DNA from: Puccinia triticina
Lineage: Eukaryota; Basidiomycota; Pucciniomycetes; Pucciniales; Pucciniaceae
Assembly: GCF_026914185.1 (NCBI RefSeq)
Contig: NC_070558.1
Location: 4,650,001-4,714,000 of the forward strand
DNA length: 64,000 nt
Direction of reading: 5' to 3'
A program made the position numbers and the translations under genes. This document shows, in pieces, positions 22,105 to 32,831 of this stretch (positions are counted from its first letter, which is position 1; each line of letters starts with the position of its first letter). The notes under the pieces were generated by a model. That model was not told the origin of the DNA. It saw only the letters and a list, made by a program, of their open reading frames with translations, and did not search any database.

Positions 22105-24477
22105 ATGTCAGCCGATAAATTCCCAATCCCTTTCGTCGAGAAATTCCACAAGGTCGCCTTAGACCCCTCGCAGCCCCAACTATCAGCCGACCAGAAATCA
22201 AAACTCCTCGAAAATATCTCCATCCTCCGAGATGCTATCGTCTTCTTCACGGCAACCGGCGCTGCGCGCGGCGTGAGTGGCCACACTGGAGGTCAGCTGT
22301 TTCTCTGTTGGTGCATGATGATTTAGACCGCTCTTCCTGACTAGACTAAATCATCCATTCAGGGCCGTTTGATACCGTCCCCGAGGTCTGCTTACTCCTG
22401 GCCCTCTTTGCCAGTGACCCGGACGGCAAAAAGTTTGACCACACCTTCTGGGATGAGGCCGGACATCGTGTGGCAACCCAATACCTGGTCGCCGCCCTCG
22501 AGGGCCATCTTCCAGCCGAGCAATTGATGATGTACCGTGAAGCAGATTCGAAACTGCCCGGCCATCCCGAATTGGGCCTCACCCCTGGCGTCAAGTTCAG
22601 CAGTGGTCGTCTAGGCCACATGTGTTAGTACTTGTTTTTCACTTTTTGGGGATGTTGGTCCGAACAAGTCTTCTAATTATATCCTCTCTGACGCACCTAC
22701 AGGGCCTCTTGTCAATGGTGTTGCAATGGCAAACCGAGAGAAGACTATCTTTTGTTTGGGCTCAGACGGCTCTCAGCAAGAGGGCAACGATGCCGAAGCT
22801 GCCCGGCTGGCTGTGGCCCAAAATCTAAACGTCAAACTGTTGATCGATGACAACGATGTGACGATTGCTGGACACCCCAGTGTCTACATGAAGGGCTACG
22901 AAGTCAGCAAGACGCTCGAGGGACACGGCTTGAAGGTCTTCCATGCCGAGGGTGAAAACATCGACTCGCTTTGGGCCGGGCTCTGCTCGGTCATTCAATG
23001 TCAAGGTCCGGCGGCATTGATCGCCAAGCGAGTCATGTGTCCAGGAATCCAAGGCCTCGAAGGCAGCAACCACGGACATGACGTCATTCCCGTTCCAAAG
23101 GCCATTTCATGTCAGTCTAGAGTCACTGGATCCCCCACCCTTTGTCGATTCTCTTCTGACAGTTATGGTTGACTCCAGACCTCAAGGACCGGCCGTATGG
23201 AGAGGCAGCAGCCAAGATCCTCAACTCTCTTACTCCGTCCGCTTCGCCCTATCTCTACATCGGCAGCACCAAGGAGAAAGACGCATGCCGAGTCCAGTTC
23301 GGGAAAGCAGTCAACATGGTCTTGGACAAGCTCTCAAAGGAGGAAGCCAAAGAGAAGGTCATGGTCATCGACTCCGATCTCGAGGGCTCCACGGGACTCA
23401 AGGCGATCCGCGAATCACATCCCGAGGTCTTCGTACCCTCTGGGATCATGGAACGTGGAAACTTCTCCGCCGCTGCCGGATTCGGGTTCGAAAAGGGGAA
23501 AGTTGGTATCTTCAGTACCTTTTCGGCCTTCCTGGAAATGTGTTGCTCGGAAATCACTATGGCTAGGTAAGCGCTTCTTCAACAATTTAAATACAGTCGT
23601 CGGATATTCCTGAGCACTGACACCATTTGGGTGCAATTCTGCTTTACTCAGACTTAACAGATGTAACGTGTTATGTCACTTTTCCCACAGTGGAGTGGAT
23701 GAAATGTGTGATAACACATGTACGTTCTGAGTATCCGGACTGGACAACTCCAAAGTGACTTACTAACAGCAAACTCATGTTGATTGGTACCCTAGGCCAT
23801 TTCGGGTTGAACACTTTCTTTGCCGACAACGGTCTGGAAGATGGATACCCCACTCGTCTTTACTTCCCCGCGGACGTCCACCAGATGACTGCTATTGTCA
23901 ACAAGGTCTTCTGGGACATGGGCTTACGGTTTGTCTTCTCGACAAGATCCAAGGTTCCGAATATTTTGAAAGAGGGAAGCCAAGAGCATTACTTTGGCGG
24001 GGATTACGAATTCATGCCTGGAAAGGACGAAGTAAGTCTTCTATTGGAAGGATCCTTTGTTTCTTTTTGACGAGTCAACTGACGATCTTTCTCAATGTCC
24101 AGTTTATTCGTCGGGGTAAACTCGGAACAGTGATCTGTTTCGGAGAGATCGTGCACCGAGCATTAGATGCAGTAGACCGGCTGCGGGAGGAAGGATTCGA
24201 CGTGGGTCTGGTGAACAAGTCGACGTTGAACGTGATCGACGAGGAGGCGATGGCCGAGTACGGCAGGCAGAAGTTCGTCCTTGTCGTCGAGAGCTTGAAC
24301 CAGAAGACCGGCTTGGGCAGCAAGATGGGCACCTGGCTCTTGGAGCGTGGCCTGACCCCCCGATACGGCTACTTGGGCACTAATAAGGAGGGCTGTGGCG
24401 GCTTGAGCGCCCAGATCTTCCACCAAGGCTTGGACCCTGCTAGCATCATCCGCAAAGTCAAGGTTTTGGCCGCCTAG
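22105..24477 (+). CDS. Transketolase-like thiamine-diphosphate enzyme, seven exons
   Basis: Exons 22105-22291, 22363-22623, 22703-23110, 23179-23566, 23652-23719, 23796-24031 and 24103-24477 give exactly 641 codons (640 residues). All six introns are GT-AG, 68-85 nt, several with clear CTGAC or CTAAC branch sites. The N-terminal domain carries SGHTGGPFDTVPE and, at about residues 210-245, a GSDGS...DDND thiamine-diphosphate motif. The middle domain has GIMERGNFSAAAGFGFEKGK and SHSGVDEMCDNTCHFGLN. The C-terminal domain has VLVVESLNQKTGLGSKMG. Transketolase-family enzymes move two-carbon ketol units between sugar phosphates using ThDP and Mg2+. This is the divergent fungal branch, so the exact substrate is uncertain; dihydroxyacetone synthase is the main alternative, but no peroxisomal SKL-type C-terminus is present (it ends LAA). 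Cytosolic location is inferred. It looks intact. Confidence 0.85.
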
Positions 24478-25082
24478 TTCAAATCTCTCCTCCCCCCCCC
24501 CCTCTTGATCAATTTGCATATAAATATAAACACATTCTACACGTTTTGACCACATGTTCGGATGATTGGTTTATCAACCTCTTTTTGATCGATACCTCTT
24601 TCTCCGTCTTCACACAATATATGAAACACACGTCCTGCATGCCTGGCCTTTGGGCCCGGGTGGATTTCGGATTCTTCAGTCACCCCTCGTCCGCCACGCG
24701 CCTCTTGTCTTCACTTGACCACCTGCATTAAGCCGCCATTTCTCTTGATACTCATTGGCATGTTTGCCTTTTTTGACCGAACACTTGCATGCCGTGTTTG
24801 ATCGTGGGTTTTGCACAACCCATACATCAATTTGAGAGCATCTCTACTGTGGTGTAGTTTTCGGATATACCCCTCTCGTGGGGCCCAGAAAAATGACATA
24901 GGAGTGCACCTGAGAGGATGCTGCTTATCCACCGCAAGGGCTGTATTGACTGGGGAAAGTTGCCTGATTACAAGGGGTGTGTTGTATGTGAGAGTTTGTG
25001 AAGGTGGGAAGGATCACATGGGATAGGGCAATAGGGCAACAGGGCAACGCTCTGTTGTGCCCACAAAGGGTTTGAGGGTGAC
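24478..25082. other. 3' flank of the transketolase-like gene
   Basis: 3'UTR-like AT-rich DNA follows the stop, with TATAAATATAAA near 24520. A stretch near 24837 starting GAGCATCTCTACTGTGG resembles a Harbinger-type MITE end, but no matching right end was found. Confidence 0.3.
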
Positions 25083-25831
25083 TTGTTTGGAGCAAGCCTG
25101 ACTCATTTGTCTCTGGACAAATCCAATCCTTGTGTGGAGTGCCATGAAGTCTACAGCCTCCCTCATTCATGTACTATCATATCTCACTACAAGAAAAACT
25201 TGCGCAACTGCCAGCAGTTGACATGCAAGATACTTCTGTGTAGCCCTTGTTCTAGCTCCACCCAAGCACTCAACAGTCTTTTTTTGTACAGTCACTGTGC
25301 ATCATGCACCCAGGCTGATGCTTTTCACGACTTGTTCAGGGCCTGTCCGCTCGCCGATCAGAATCCCCGGTGGCTCGCTGACCGTTCGTTGTTGGCGATG
25401 AAGCTATTAGCAGCGTCTCAGCGGTGAGTTTCTTTACATTAAGCTTCTGCTATCTCATCCAAAAGCTGACGGCCCTCTCCTAGATTCTGGCCCCGAGTAC
25501 CGAGCAACTTCACCCGAGTACTGAGGCTTCGGGAGGGGAGAGCCCCCTGTTGGCTTCTGTTGATGGGCCCGCGATACCTCCGGGTCTCGTCGGGCTTCAT
25601 CCTCGTTTGCGGACCCCAACGCCGTTCTGTCCTTATAGTTTGCCTGAGGCCAGCGAAGCCATGCTGGTTTCTCCGGTCTACCGTCCTCGGAGCCCTGGGT
25701 GTTGCCCGAATCTTAACTCGTCGGTTCATTGACCCACATCATCGGATGGTGCACATTCTCCGGTAAGCTGCTGTTCATTTGTTCCAATACTGCTGCTCCG
25801 AGGCTGACGACTGGCTTTAGCAGATACTATT

Positions 25832-25962
25832 TGTGGTGAACCAGGTATGTGGGTAACGATGGATATCAATGACAATCAGCCTCAGCCCGGACAAGGTCCG
25901 GGATGAGGTAGATACCGCGACTGCGGCGAGTGTCAGAGTGCGTAGCCCGCTGGGCTACAACA
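25832..25962 (-). repeat. copia-1 3' LTR
   Basis: 131 bp, unusually short. It is nearly identical to 31791-31922 and carries an inverted motif GCCCGGACAAGGTCCGGG. Confidence 0.9.
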
Positions 25963-26180
25963 CCCCCCCTCTCGCCGTAGACGCGGTATCCTGTACAACA
26001 AGATACTCACAAACAGGAGAAAAAAAACAGAGTAAAACTGAAAACAAAATTTTGTAGATGAAAGAAAAACAGTCGAAAAAAGAAAAGGAAATATTGAGAG
26101 ATAAGGAGAATATAGAAACATACGTTGAGTCAAAATATGAGACAAAGGAGACATCAAAAGAAAAAAAAGAAAATAAAAAA

Positions 26181-28604
26181 CTAAGTCATCATGATCTTCC
26201 TTCGTAAAGTAACAAAACTCTCCGGGGGCATGCCTTTGGTAAAAATGTCAGCCAACTGTTCTTTTGTACCTACCCACTCCAGCGTAGTTTTCTTTTGGAA
26301 AAGCGCTTCATTTGTGATATAAAAATCTCTGTCAGTGTGACGCGTCCGCTTGTTGGACGCGTCATCAGTGGATACTTTAATGGCAGACTGGTTATCACAA
26401 AACAAATGGCCTACAAAATCTTTCTTCAGAACGTCGCGCAGCAAGTGACGGACCCACAAGGTCTGCCGCGTCGCTACTCCAAGGGCCATGTACTCCGCGT
26501 GGCAAGTCGACGAGGCCACTGACTGCTGTCTCCGGGAAACCCAAAGGACCGGGCAATTGAGGAACATTACCAGAACACCGTAAGATGACCTGGAGAACTC
26601 TCCTCCCCAAGAAGCATCTGCAAAAGTCTTCAGCTGCTTAGTATCAGACGACGGAAAAAGACAAAGGGTAAGGTCTTTGCTCCCGGCAAGGTAATTTACC
26701 AGGTGTTTCACTCCTTTCCAGTGATTCACACCTGGTTTGGCCGCAAAACGCGCCAAGTAGTTGACTGCGAAGCACAAATCCGGCCGCGTTCCCACCGCCA
26801 AATAGCTAAATGAGCCAATCACCGACAAAAATTTTCCGGAGTCTTCTGCCACGCCGTCAGCGTCCGTCGTCGCGTTGAAACCCGCCGGAAGAGGAGTCGC
26901 CGCCGTAGTAACTCCATCCCAATGTTCCGCCAGAATGCCGGCCACTAGATCTTTCTGGCAAAGTTTGAATCCACGCCCCGTGCGCTTCACGTTCAAGCCG
27001 ACAATTGCATTGATCCCGTGACTCCACTTGATCTTGAGGATATCTTTAAGATCATGTTCCAGCTTCTTTAGCAGCGCATCACTCGAAGCTGTAACAACAC
27101 CGTCGTCCACATGTAGCCAAACTACTCCTGCTTTGTCCGGGTGTTGGAGGACATACAGGCTGTTATCGTACTGGGACGGCGAATAGCCAAACTTGTCCAG
27201 TAGGCCCTTGAGATGAAGCCACCAGCATCTTGCCGCTTGTCGCGTCCCGTACAGCGCTTTTTTCAGTAGCAGTGCATGTCCAGGCGGCGTTTCCATGCCT
27301 TCTGGCGGTTTCACCCAAACTTCTTCTTCTATCGGGGAGTTCAGATAGGCGGCCACGAAATCGAAAGACTGGACCGGCCATCCGTACGCTGCCGCAATCA
27401 CTAGCAGGAGCCTGAGGGAGACAAATGTTGCGGTCGGGGCAAAGGTGGCGTTGAAATCCTCTCCTTCGACTTGAGTAAAACCCTTTGCGACATAGCGGGC
27501 CTTGAAACGTAGGCCTTCTCCGTTTACGTCCGGCTTCGTCGCAAATACCCACCTGCCCCCTAAGGCCTTTTTATCCTCTGGTTTCAGCTTCAACACCCAC
27601 ACCCTCATTTGTTCCAAGTTAGAGAGTTCAATCGCAATAGCTTTCGACCACGCATCCTTCTCTGGAGAGTTCATTGCTTGTTTGAAATTCTTTGGAACTG
27701 ATATCGCATAGAATTGGCATAAGTCGATGATCTTGTCAACGATCAACTCCTGGTTTGTGAATTCTATTTCTTGCAAGAAGTCCCCAAGCTGAAGAATATT
27801 CATGATATATTCAACCGAGAGCTTAGAGGCAGTTGGTTGGTCCGTGATTGGAGCCGGAGGAGTCGCATCAGATACACCGGCTGTCTTTTTGCATACCGGC
27901 ACATTCGCCAGATCGGCCGGGAAACGAACCATTGCCGAGCTCACAAAACGCTTCTGATCCAGTAACCAAAACAACCACCCTTTGCTCTGTTCAAGGTGGG
28001 CAATCACATGTCCCTTAACGGCCCGTTCGTCTAGTTTCTTGCGCTTTTCTTGAGGAATATGCACATAACCGGTACTCCCGAAAACTCGAAAGTTGTCGTA
28101 CTGAGGTTTTCGATCAAACATTGCCTCATAGGGAGTCTTCTCACCGCTTGCCTTGTTTGGGATCCGGTTTAGCACGTAAGTCGCCCAGACAAACGCATAG
28201 CTCCAGAAGTCCTTCGAAAGAGGGCTATCAAAAAGAATTGTGCGGCCCATGTCCGCCACCGTCCTGTTGAAACGCTCAATCACTCCGTTCTGATAATGAT
28301 GATATGGCAGCGCCTTCTCAGCCCCAATGCCCTGCTTCGCCAGGAAATCGTTCAGTTTCTGGTTGGCAAATTCGCCACCGTTGTCGCTCCTCAATGTACG
28401 CACTCGCTTTCCGGTTGCCTGCTCCAGTCTGGTTATTGTGTCAATGATATGTTGATTCGGTTCCGACTTCTTCTTCAACACTTTCACAAACGCGTATCCT
28501 GTCGCAATGTCCCTCATCGTCAGAAGGTATTTGCCGCCGTCTATCGAATCAACTTGAAAAGGTCCCATGAGATCTGCCACTAACACATCCAAACAATCTG
28601 CAAC
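26181..28604 (-). CDS. copia-1 integrase, reverse transcriptase and RNase H
   Basis: About 807 codons in the same frame as the upstream Gag-protease, separated by one TGA. Integrase shows the D,D,E residues in VADLMGPF, RSDNGGEF and NGVIERFN. RT shows FDFVAAYLNS and the catalytic LHVDDG (a YVDD variant). RNase H is complete: FADASWGG, STCHAEYMAL, LFCDNQSA and RHTDRDFY, ending LADIFTKGMP. All catalytic residues I can check are present. The single TGA lies where CTC-TGA-GTT would read Arg if CGA, a one-base C-to-T change, so this copy is one substitution from a full polyprotein unless the stop is read through. No start codon is expected for the downstream part. Confidence 0.88.
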   Translation of the reverse strand, partial: VADCLDVLVADLMGPFQVDSIDGGKYLLTMRDIATGYAFVKVLKKKSEPNQHIIDTITRLEQATGKRVRTLRSDNGGEFANQKLNDFLAKQGIGAEKALPYHHYQNGVIERFNRTVADMGRTILFDSPLSKDFWSYAFVWATYVLNRIPNKASGEKTPYEAMFDRKPQYDNFRVFGSTGYVHIPQEKRKKLDERAVKGHVIAHLEQSKGWLFWLLDQKRFVSSAMVRFPADLANVPVCKKTAGVSDATPPAPITDQPTASKLSVEYIMNILQLGDFLQEIEFTNQELIVDKIIDLCQFYAISVPKNFKQAMNSPEKDAWSKAIAIELSNLEQMRVWVLKLKPEDKKALGGRWVFATKPDVNGEGLRFKARYVAKGFTQVEGEDFNATFAPTATFVSLRLLLVIAAAYGWPVQSFDFVAAYLNSPIEEEVWVKPPEGMETPPGHALLLKKALYGTRQAARCWWLHLKGLLDKFGYSPSQYDNSLYVLQHPDKAGVVWLHVDDGVVTASSDALLKKLEHDLKDILKIKWSHGINAIVGLNVKRTGRGFKLCQKDLVAGILAEHWDGVTTAATPLPAGFNATTDADGVAEDSGKFLSVIGSFSYLAVGTRPDLCFAVNYLARFAAKPGVNHWKGVKHLVNYLAGSKDLTLCLFPSSDTKQLKTFADASWGGEFSRSSYGVLVMFLNCPVLWVSRRQQSVASSTCHAEYMALGVATRQTLWVRHLLRDVLKKDFVGHLFCDNQSAIKVSTDDASNKRTRHTDRDFYITNEALFQKKTTLEWVGTKEQLADIFTKGMPPESFVTLRRKIMMT

Positions 28605-30836
28605 TCAGAGGGTGGAAGCTAAAGGATTAATTCTCGTGCTTTTACTTATTGCACAGACCGGGCAATGAATTTTTCCAACAGGCAACTGTTCCGGTAGGCC
28701 TAGACCCAGATCAGACTTAATTATGCGCCTTATGTGCCTGAGGCTGGCATGGCCAAAAGCCCTGTGATAATACAGAAGCTTCACCTCGTCTGGCGTCAGC
28801 GTCTCTGGCTTCCACTGATAATCAGTGGCTTGCCCCAACGGCTCTTTAAAAATCTCATCTCCCGTCAGCTCAGTTTTGGAGGACATAACTGTGATATTAT
28901 TTGCTTCAGATAGTGGGAGCTGGGTTAACACAACTGACGGACTGATCTTAGAAGCGGAAGAGGAAAGAAAATGAGACGGAGAAACAGAAGAAGGAAAAGA
29001 TAGGGAGCTGTTATGGGCATTGGAGGTGTGCGTCGTGGGAGAAAATGCCAGAGGACTCGCACTGGAGTAGAGGACATGGAGTTCGGGCGTCGCGCTTGTC
29101 CTTTTTGTGTCCGCCCTGATCATTGGGTAGGGCATGCACCAACGGTTTTTCTTGGGTTCAAAGACACAGTCAAACAGTCGCTCTCCGGATGCACGCGAGA
29201 TTTGAAAAGTGTCTGTCACATTATCGTAAGACACCAAAGCATTATCCTTGCGCAGTGCCGCCATGGATATGAGGGTGGTCTTTGCCTGCTCACAGTACAG
29301 TACATGTCTCAGGACAATAATGGCCCCATCAGGGGTCTTGAACTTCAGGGCTCCCACGCCTGTGATCGATGATCCTGACCCACTGGTAGCTACCGAGACA
29401 CCGATAGGTTTGGGAAGAGAACGGAAATCATGAAGGAGAAATTTAGATCCGGTGAAACCATGAGAGGCACCGGTATCAAAAATGGCAGCTTCACTTACTA
29501 GGTCCTCTCCAAGCGCCATGGAGTGAAAGTCAAGATCATCCAAATCGTCAGGTAGCCCGTTGACCTCCACAATATGAGCTTCAACCCCCTTCTTCTCCGG
29601 GATAGAGGATCCCGGATCCGCCTGCTGCAATTGCCTGCCGTTGTTCTGGTACCTCGGCCGGTAATAGTCCGCAAGGTTTCTTGCATGCTGTTGATTCCTT
29701 GAGGGCGGGAACTGGGACTTTTTGAAGTTCGTGCGGGGAAAACGGGATGAGCTGATCGAGGCGCCACTTGGGAGATGACCGTAGATTGTTCCAACAATGG
29801 TGCCCATTGGCGTACCGAAACGCTTGTTGGATTGAGTCGACTGTTGTGGCTCCGGGCAATTCCTTGCGTAGTGGTTCTCACCCCCACACTGCCAGCATTT
29901 ATGCGCAGTGAGAGCATAGAAATCGAGTGCATCTACCCAGTCCTGCTCATCGACATCCGCAAGAAAGGCTGATACGTCGAAACTGTCGAAAGTCGCAACC
30001 GCGGTGGAGAGCGCCGTCGGGGGCGCCTTAGTCGCGAACTCCTGTTTCACATCAGAGGACAACTCTACCGTATGCTTATGTTGATCCTTGCATATGTCGA
30101 GTGCTTTCATGATCGAATCGAAAGTTGGGCATCGGCCTTGCTTGTCGTCTTGCACTAGTTGTTCCACCCGCAATTCGAACGCCTTCTTGTACTCCGCATC
30201 CGATTCCATCACAGCCGATTGAAGGACGAAACCCATAAACGCATCCATTCCGAACTTGACATTGACTGCTGTCCACTCCGCTTGTAGATCACGCAGCGTC
30301 GAGGCAATCCCGGCATTGTGTCCGTTCGGGTCAATCGTGAAACGCCTGAACTTGTAGTAGATTGACATCTGAGCCGCCCGGGACGATGTCTTGAACTTAT
30401 CGAACAGGGCCGTGTACATCGCAAAGCACGTCGGGAGCTGTTGCATTTCCGCAACCAGCGACTGATCGATGCTGGAGATGAGTAAGGCCCGCACAATTTT
30501 CTCGTAGGTTGAGTTTTCGCACGCTGTGATGAAAAAACGGGCGTCATCGACTGCCGCTCTCCCGACTTCAGCCAGATTGCGATACCAGTCAGCAAAGTTC
30601 GCTCCATCCGCCTTGAGCGTGTTGACTTGTCGGAACTGTGCTTTGCCTGTTTGGATCGCCACACCGACCAACTTGCTTTGTTTCAGAAGGAACTCGGCCT
30701 CCTCGAAATCGCGAACTTGCTTTGCTAGCTTGGCGTCCAGACGTTCCTGTCGACCCGTGTCTACGACTAGAGGAGGCACAGCTACATTCGAGCTTCTGGT
30801 AGGATGGGCAGACTCAGACGGCAACCGTGGGTCCAT
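28605..30836 (-). CDS. copia-1 Gag, protease and pre-integrase zinc finger
   Basis: 743 residues from ATG at 30836. The capsid-like region (about residues 60-270) is followed by a zinc knuckle CWQCGGENHYARNC (CX2CX4HX4C), then protease with active-site DTGASH near residue 450. Near the C-terminus is the HHCC zinc finger of integrase (HRAFGHASLRHI then CPVC). A TGA at 28605-28607 ends this open frame, and the same frame continues directly into integrase. A second upstream frame at 31076-30873, starting MDPRTNQQ, may be an earlier Gag start joined by an intron (GTAAGC near 30887), but this is uncertain. Gag packages the element RNA and protease cuts the polyprotein. Confidence 0.85.
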   Translation of the reverse strand: MDPRLPSESAHPTRSSNVAVPPLVVDTGRQERLDAKLAKQVRDFEEAEFLLKQSKLVGVAIQTGKAQFRQVNTLKADGANFADWYRNLAEVGRAAVDDARFFITACENSTYEKIVRALLISSIDQSLVAEMQQLPTCFAMYTALFDKFKTSSRAAQMSIYYKFRRFTIDPNGHNAGIASTLRDLQAEWTAVNVKFGMDAFMGFVLQSAVMESDAEYKKAFELRVEQLVQDDKQGRCPTFDSIMKALDICKDQHKHTVELSSDVKQEFATKAPPTALSTAVATFDSFDVSAFLADVDEQDWVDALDFYALTAHKCWQCGGENHYARNCPEPQQSTQSNKRFGTPMGTIVGTIYGHLPSGASISSSRFPRTNFKKSQFPPSRNQQHARNLADYYRPRYQNNGRQLQQADPGSSIPEKKGVEAHIVEVNGLPDDLDDLDFHSMALGEDLVSEAAIFDTGASHGFTGSKFLLHDFRSLPKPIGVSVATSGSGSSITGVGALKFKTPDGAIIVLRHVLYCEQAKTTLISMAALRKDNALVSYDNVTDTFQISRASGERLFDCVFEPKKNRWCMPYPMIRADTKRTSATPELHVLYSSASPLAFSPTTHTSNAHNSSLSFPSSVSPSHFLSSSASKISPSVVLTQLPLSEANNITVMSSKTELTGDEIFKEPLGQATDYQWKPETLTPDEVKLLYYHRAFGHASLRHIRRIIKSDLGLGLPEQLPVGKIHCPVCAISKSTRINPLASTL

Positions 30837-31790
30837 ATGCGGTGGAAGTTGTCGATCGTCTATCAGGGCAGGCTATCGTTGCTTACCTGCCCGGATTTCC
30901 GTGGCTCGACGGCCCGCACCGGCTGTCGTCTCTGGGCTAGGCGGCAGGCGCTCGAACTGTGACTGAAGAACGGCGATGTCTTCTTCCAGACGATTCCTGT
31001 GTGATAAGTCATCAATGTGCCAGTTCGACGATCCTGCCGCTCCAGATGTCGATTGTTGATTCGTCCTGGGATCCATCGTTCGGCGTAGTCGGCAAGGGAA
31101 AGTATTCGAGAGTTGTGGGAGGGAAAAAAGGAAAGAAATGAAGGGTTGGTGGTTTGATGTAAGGGAAAGATTAGGGAGAGGAACGAGGAAAATAGAAAAA
31201 GAAAAAGAATTGTAAGAGATGTTCGGATAGATGGGAAAATGAACAGAAGATAGATAGAGATATGTATGTAGATTATGGATTTTCAAGGGGTGGAATACGA
31301 TTTTTGGGAGAATAGAGAGATATGTGAAGTTGTCGATGTGGGGAGAGAGATAACAGAAAAACTTGAGGAGGTCGGAAAGGAGTCGGTCCACGGGTTGGAG
31401 ATGAAATAGAGACTCAAGTTCTCCCTCTTAGAAAGACAATAGCGAACAGGACCGGGCCACAGTCCTGTTTTCGGGAAGATGGCTAGTCACCCTAGCCACT
31501 GAAAATCTCCGAGAAAAAACTTTCCTCTCTATAACACCGGTGAGATTGTTGCCAAAAGTTTGTTGAGTTTCCGGATTGACCAAAACGATTAAGTTGAGAC
31601 CAAGAAAACCTTGTCAACCTTCTGGCTGGTGATTAGTCAGTCAGATAAGCAAGCGGATTAGGCTCGGTGATCGACAGAGGTTGAGTTGAGGTAAAAGGGA
31701 TAAGCTTTTAAGTTGGTCCGGATGATTAGGCCGGCTGCAGTCTGTTAGACAAGAAAGTTAAAGATATATAAGCGTCAAGGGCTCATAACC

Positions 31791-31922
31791 TGTGGTGAAC
31801 CAGGTATATTGGGTAACAATGAATATCAATGACAATCAGCCTCAGCCCGGACAAGGTCCGGGATGAGGTAGATACCGCGACTGCGGCGAGTGTCAGAGTG
31901 CGTAGCCCGCTGGGCTACAACA
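31791..31922 (-). repeat. copia-1 5' LTR
   Basis: 132 bp, abutting the half-tRNA primer-binding site on its inner side and CTATT on its outer side. Confidence 0.9.
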
Positions 31923-32165
31923 CTATTGTCCAACCGAGTCGTCTTTGATGATTCTTGGGCCAACCCTGCATCTTGGATGCACCTTCCAATACCGCCTCGT
32001 CCGTGTGATACCCCTGCGCCGGGTGAAGACCACCACCCAATTGAGGTTGACTTGTCTGCTGCCGCCTCCCATGGAAGCTTGGAAGCTTCTCCGACTGACG
32101 CAGTCCAAACCTGAGAGTGCCAAGTCTAGCCACCAAGATCAACAGAGCAACCCTGAGTACCCCTG

Positions 32166-32479
32166 AATCCCTTCACCTGCCGTTTGCTGTGACTACAGCA
32201 TCACCAAGTACCTGTTCCTTTGCCGCCATCAAGTCAAAGCCATCCTGACTCATTGTCACAGCCTTGTTCCCGCGGATCGCCGTTCTGTCAAACCAGCTGT
32301 TCTTTTCGAACTTAACACAAGTCCCTCGCTGCTGCAGGCGTCTGGTCTTGCAAAGCAAGCCTCCGATAGCCCTCGGCAGGAGGGACTTGCGCGCTATCAG
32401 AGCATCTCCAACGGTCCAGGGGTGGATTGGGTTGCCTCTAGCGGCCCGCAACCAGATGTCCCGGACTGTCACACATCTA
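32166..32479. other. Possible 3' continuation of the split host gene
   Basis: A coding-like plus frame at about 32248-32479 reads without stops but cannot be joined with confidence to the exon before it. A minus-strand frame 32472-32173 is also open. Confidence 0.25.
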
Positions 32480-32831
32480 CAGCAATGTCAGGAAAGCTTG
32501 CGGCCAGCTTTTGGACCGCTGATTTCAGCCTCAAAGCCTGTATGGCTCCTGTACGTCAGGAATGCCATCAGAAGAAAAAACCCAGTTTCTTTGTTTTCCA
32601 CTTTGGGGCCTTGAGGGCCCCACCATTGGATTCCTGGAGTGATTTTACTTCGATCCGGCCCTCTGCCGCCCCTGCCCCCCTCGCCCCTCGCCCGGCCCGG
32701 CACCCATGTCAAGCAAAACCAGCTGCCTGAACGGGTTTTGTCTGCCTGTACAGTGAGGCTGTACAGGCCTGTGGCTGAAATGCAGAAGTCATTTCAGCCA
32801 CAAAATTAGGCAAGCTTTTCTGACATTGCTG
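32480..32831. mobile_element. MITE related to that at 6537, TA duplication
   Basis: The termini CAGCAATGTCAG with about 25 bp of inverted repeat are flanked by TA on each side. The inside shares words such as AAGCCTGTA, CAGAAGAAAAA and the GTACAG...CTGTAC hairpin with the 6537-6910 element. Size is 352 bp against 374 bp. Confidence 0.65.

Larger units (their letters stand above)
25832..31922 (-). mobile_element. Complete Ty1/copia retrotransposon (copia-1)
   Basis: Two short LTRs (25832-25962 and 31791-31922) begin TG and end CA and are flanked by the perfect 5-bp duplication CTATT (25827-25831 and 31923-31927). On the minus strand the primer-binding site GGTTATGAGCCC (31790-31779) follows the 5' LTR and is complementary to the anticodon-loop region of initiator tRNA-Met. 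A G-rich polypurine tract precedes the 3' LTR (25975-25963). Gag, protease, integrase, RT and RNase H are present in Ty1/copia order. The LTRs differ at only a few positions (three transitions and one indel by eye), so the insertion is young. Confidence 0.92.
25083..32165 (+). pseudogene. Spliced host gene split by a copia element, unknown product
   Basis: Exon 1 (about 25083-25423) encodes a Cys-rich segment with several CxxC-like pairs (CVECH, CSPC, CASC). Two textbook introns follow: 25424-25483 (GTGAGT, branch GCTGACGG, CTCTCCTAG) and 25763-25820 (GTAAGC, branch GCTGACGA, GGCTTTAG). The next exon starts at 25821 and is cut 11 nt later by the copia element at 25832. It resumes after the CTATT duplication at 31928 and stays coding-like to about 32115, with a natural-looking frame at VVFDDSWANPASWMHLP. 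No single frame spans the exons without a stop: the best-looking frame of exon 2 has a TGA near 25730. So the gene is probably dead beyond the insertion itself. I do not recognise the family. Confidence 0.45.
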
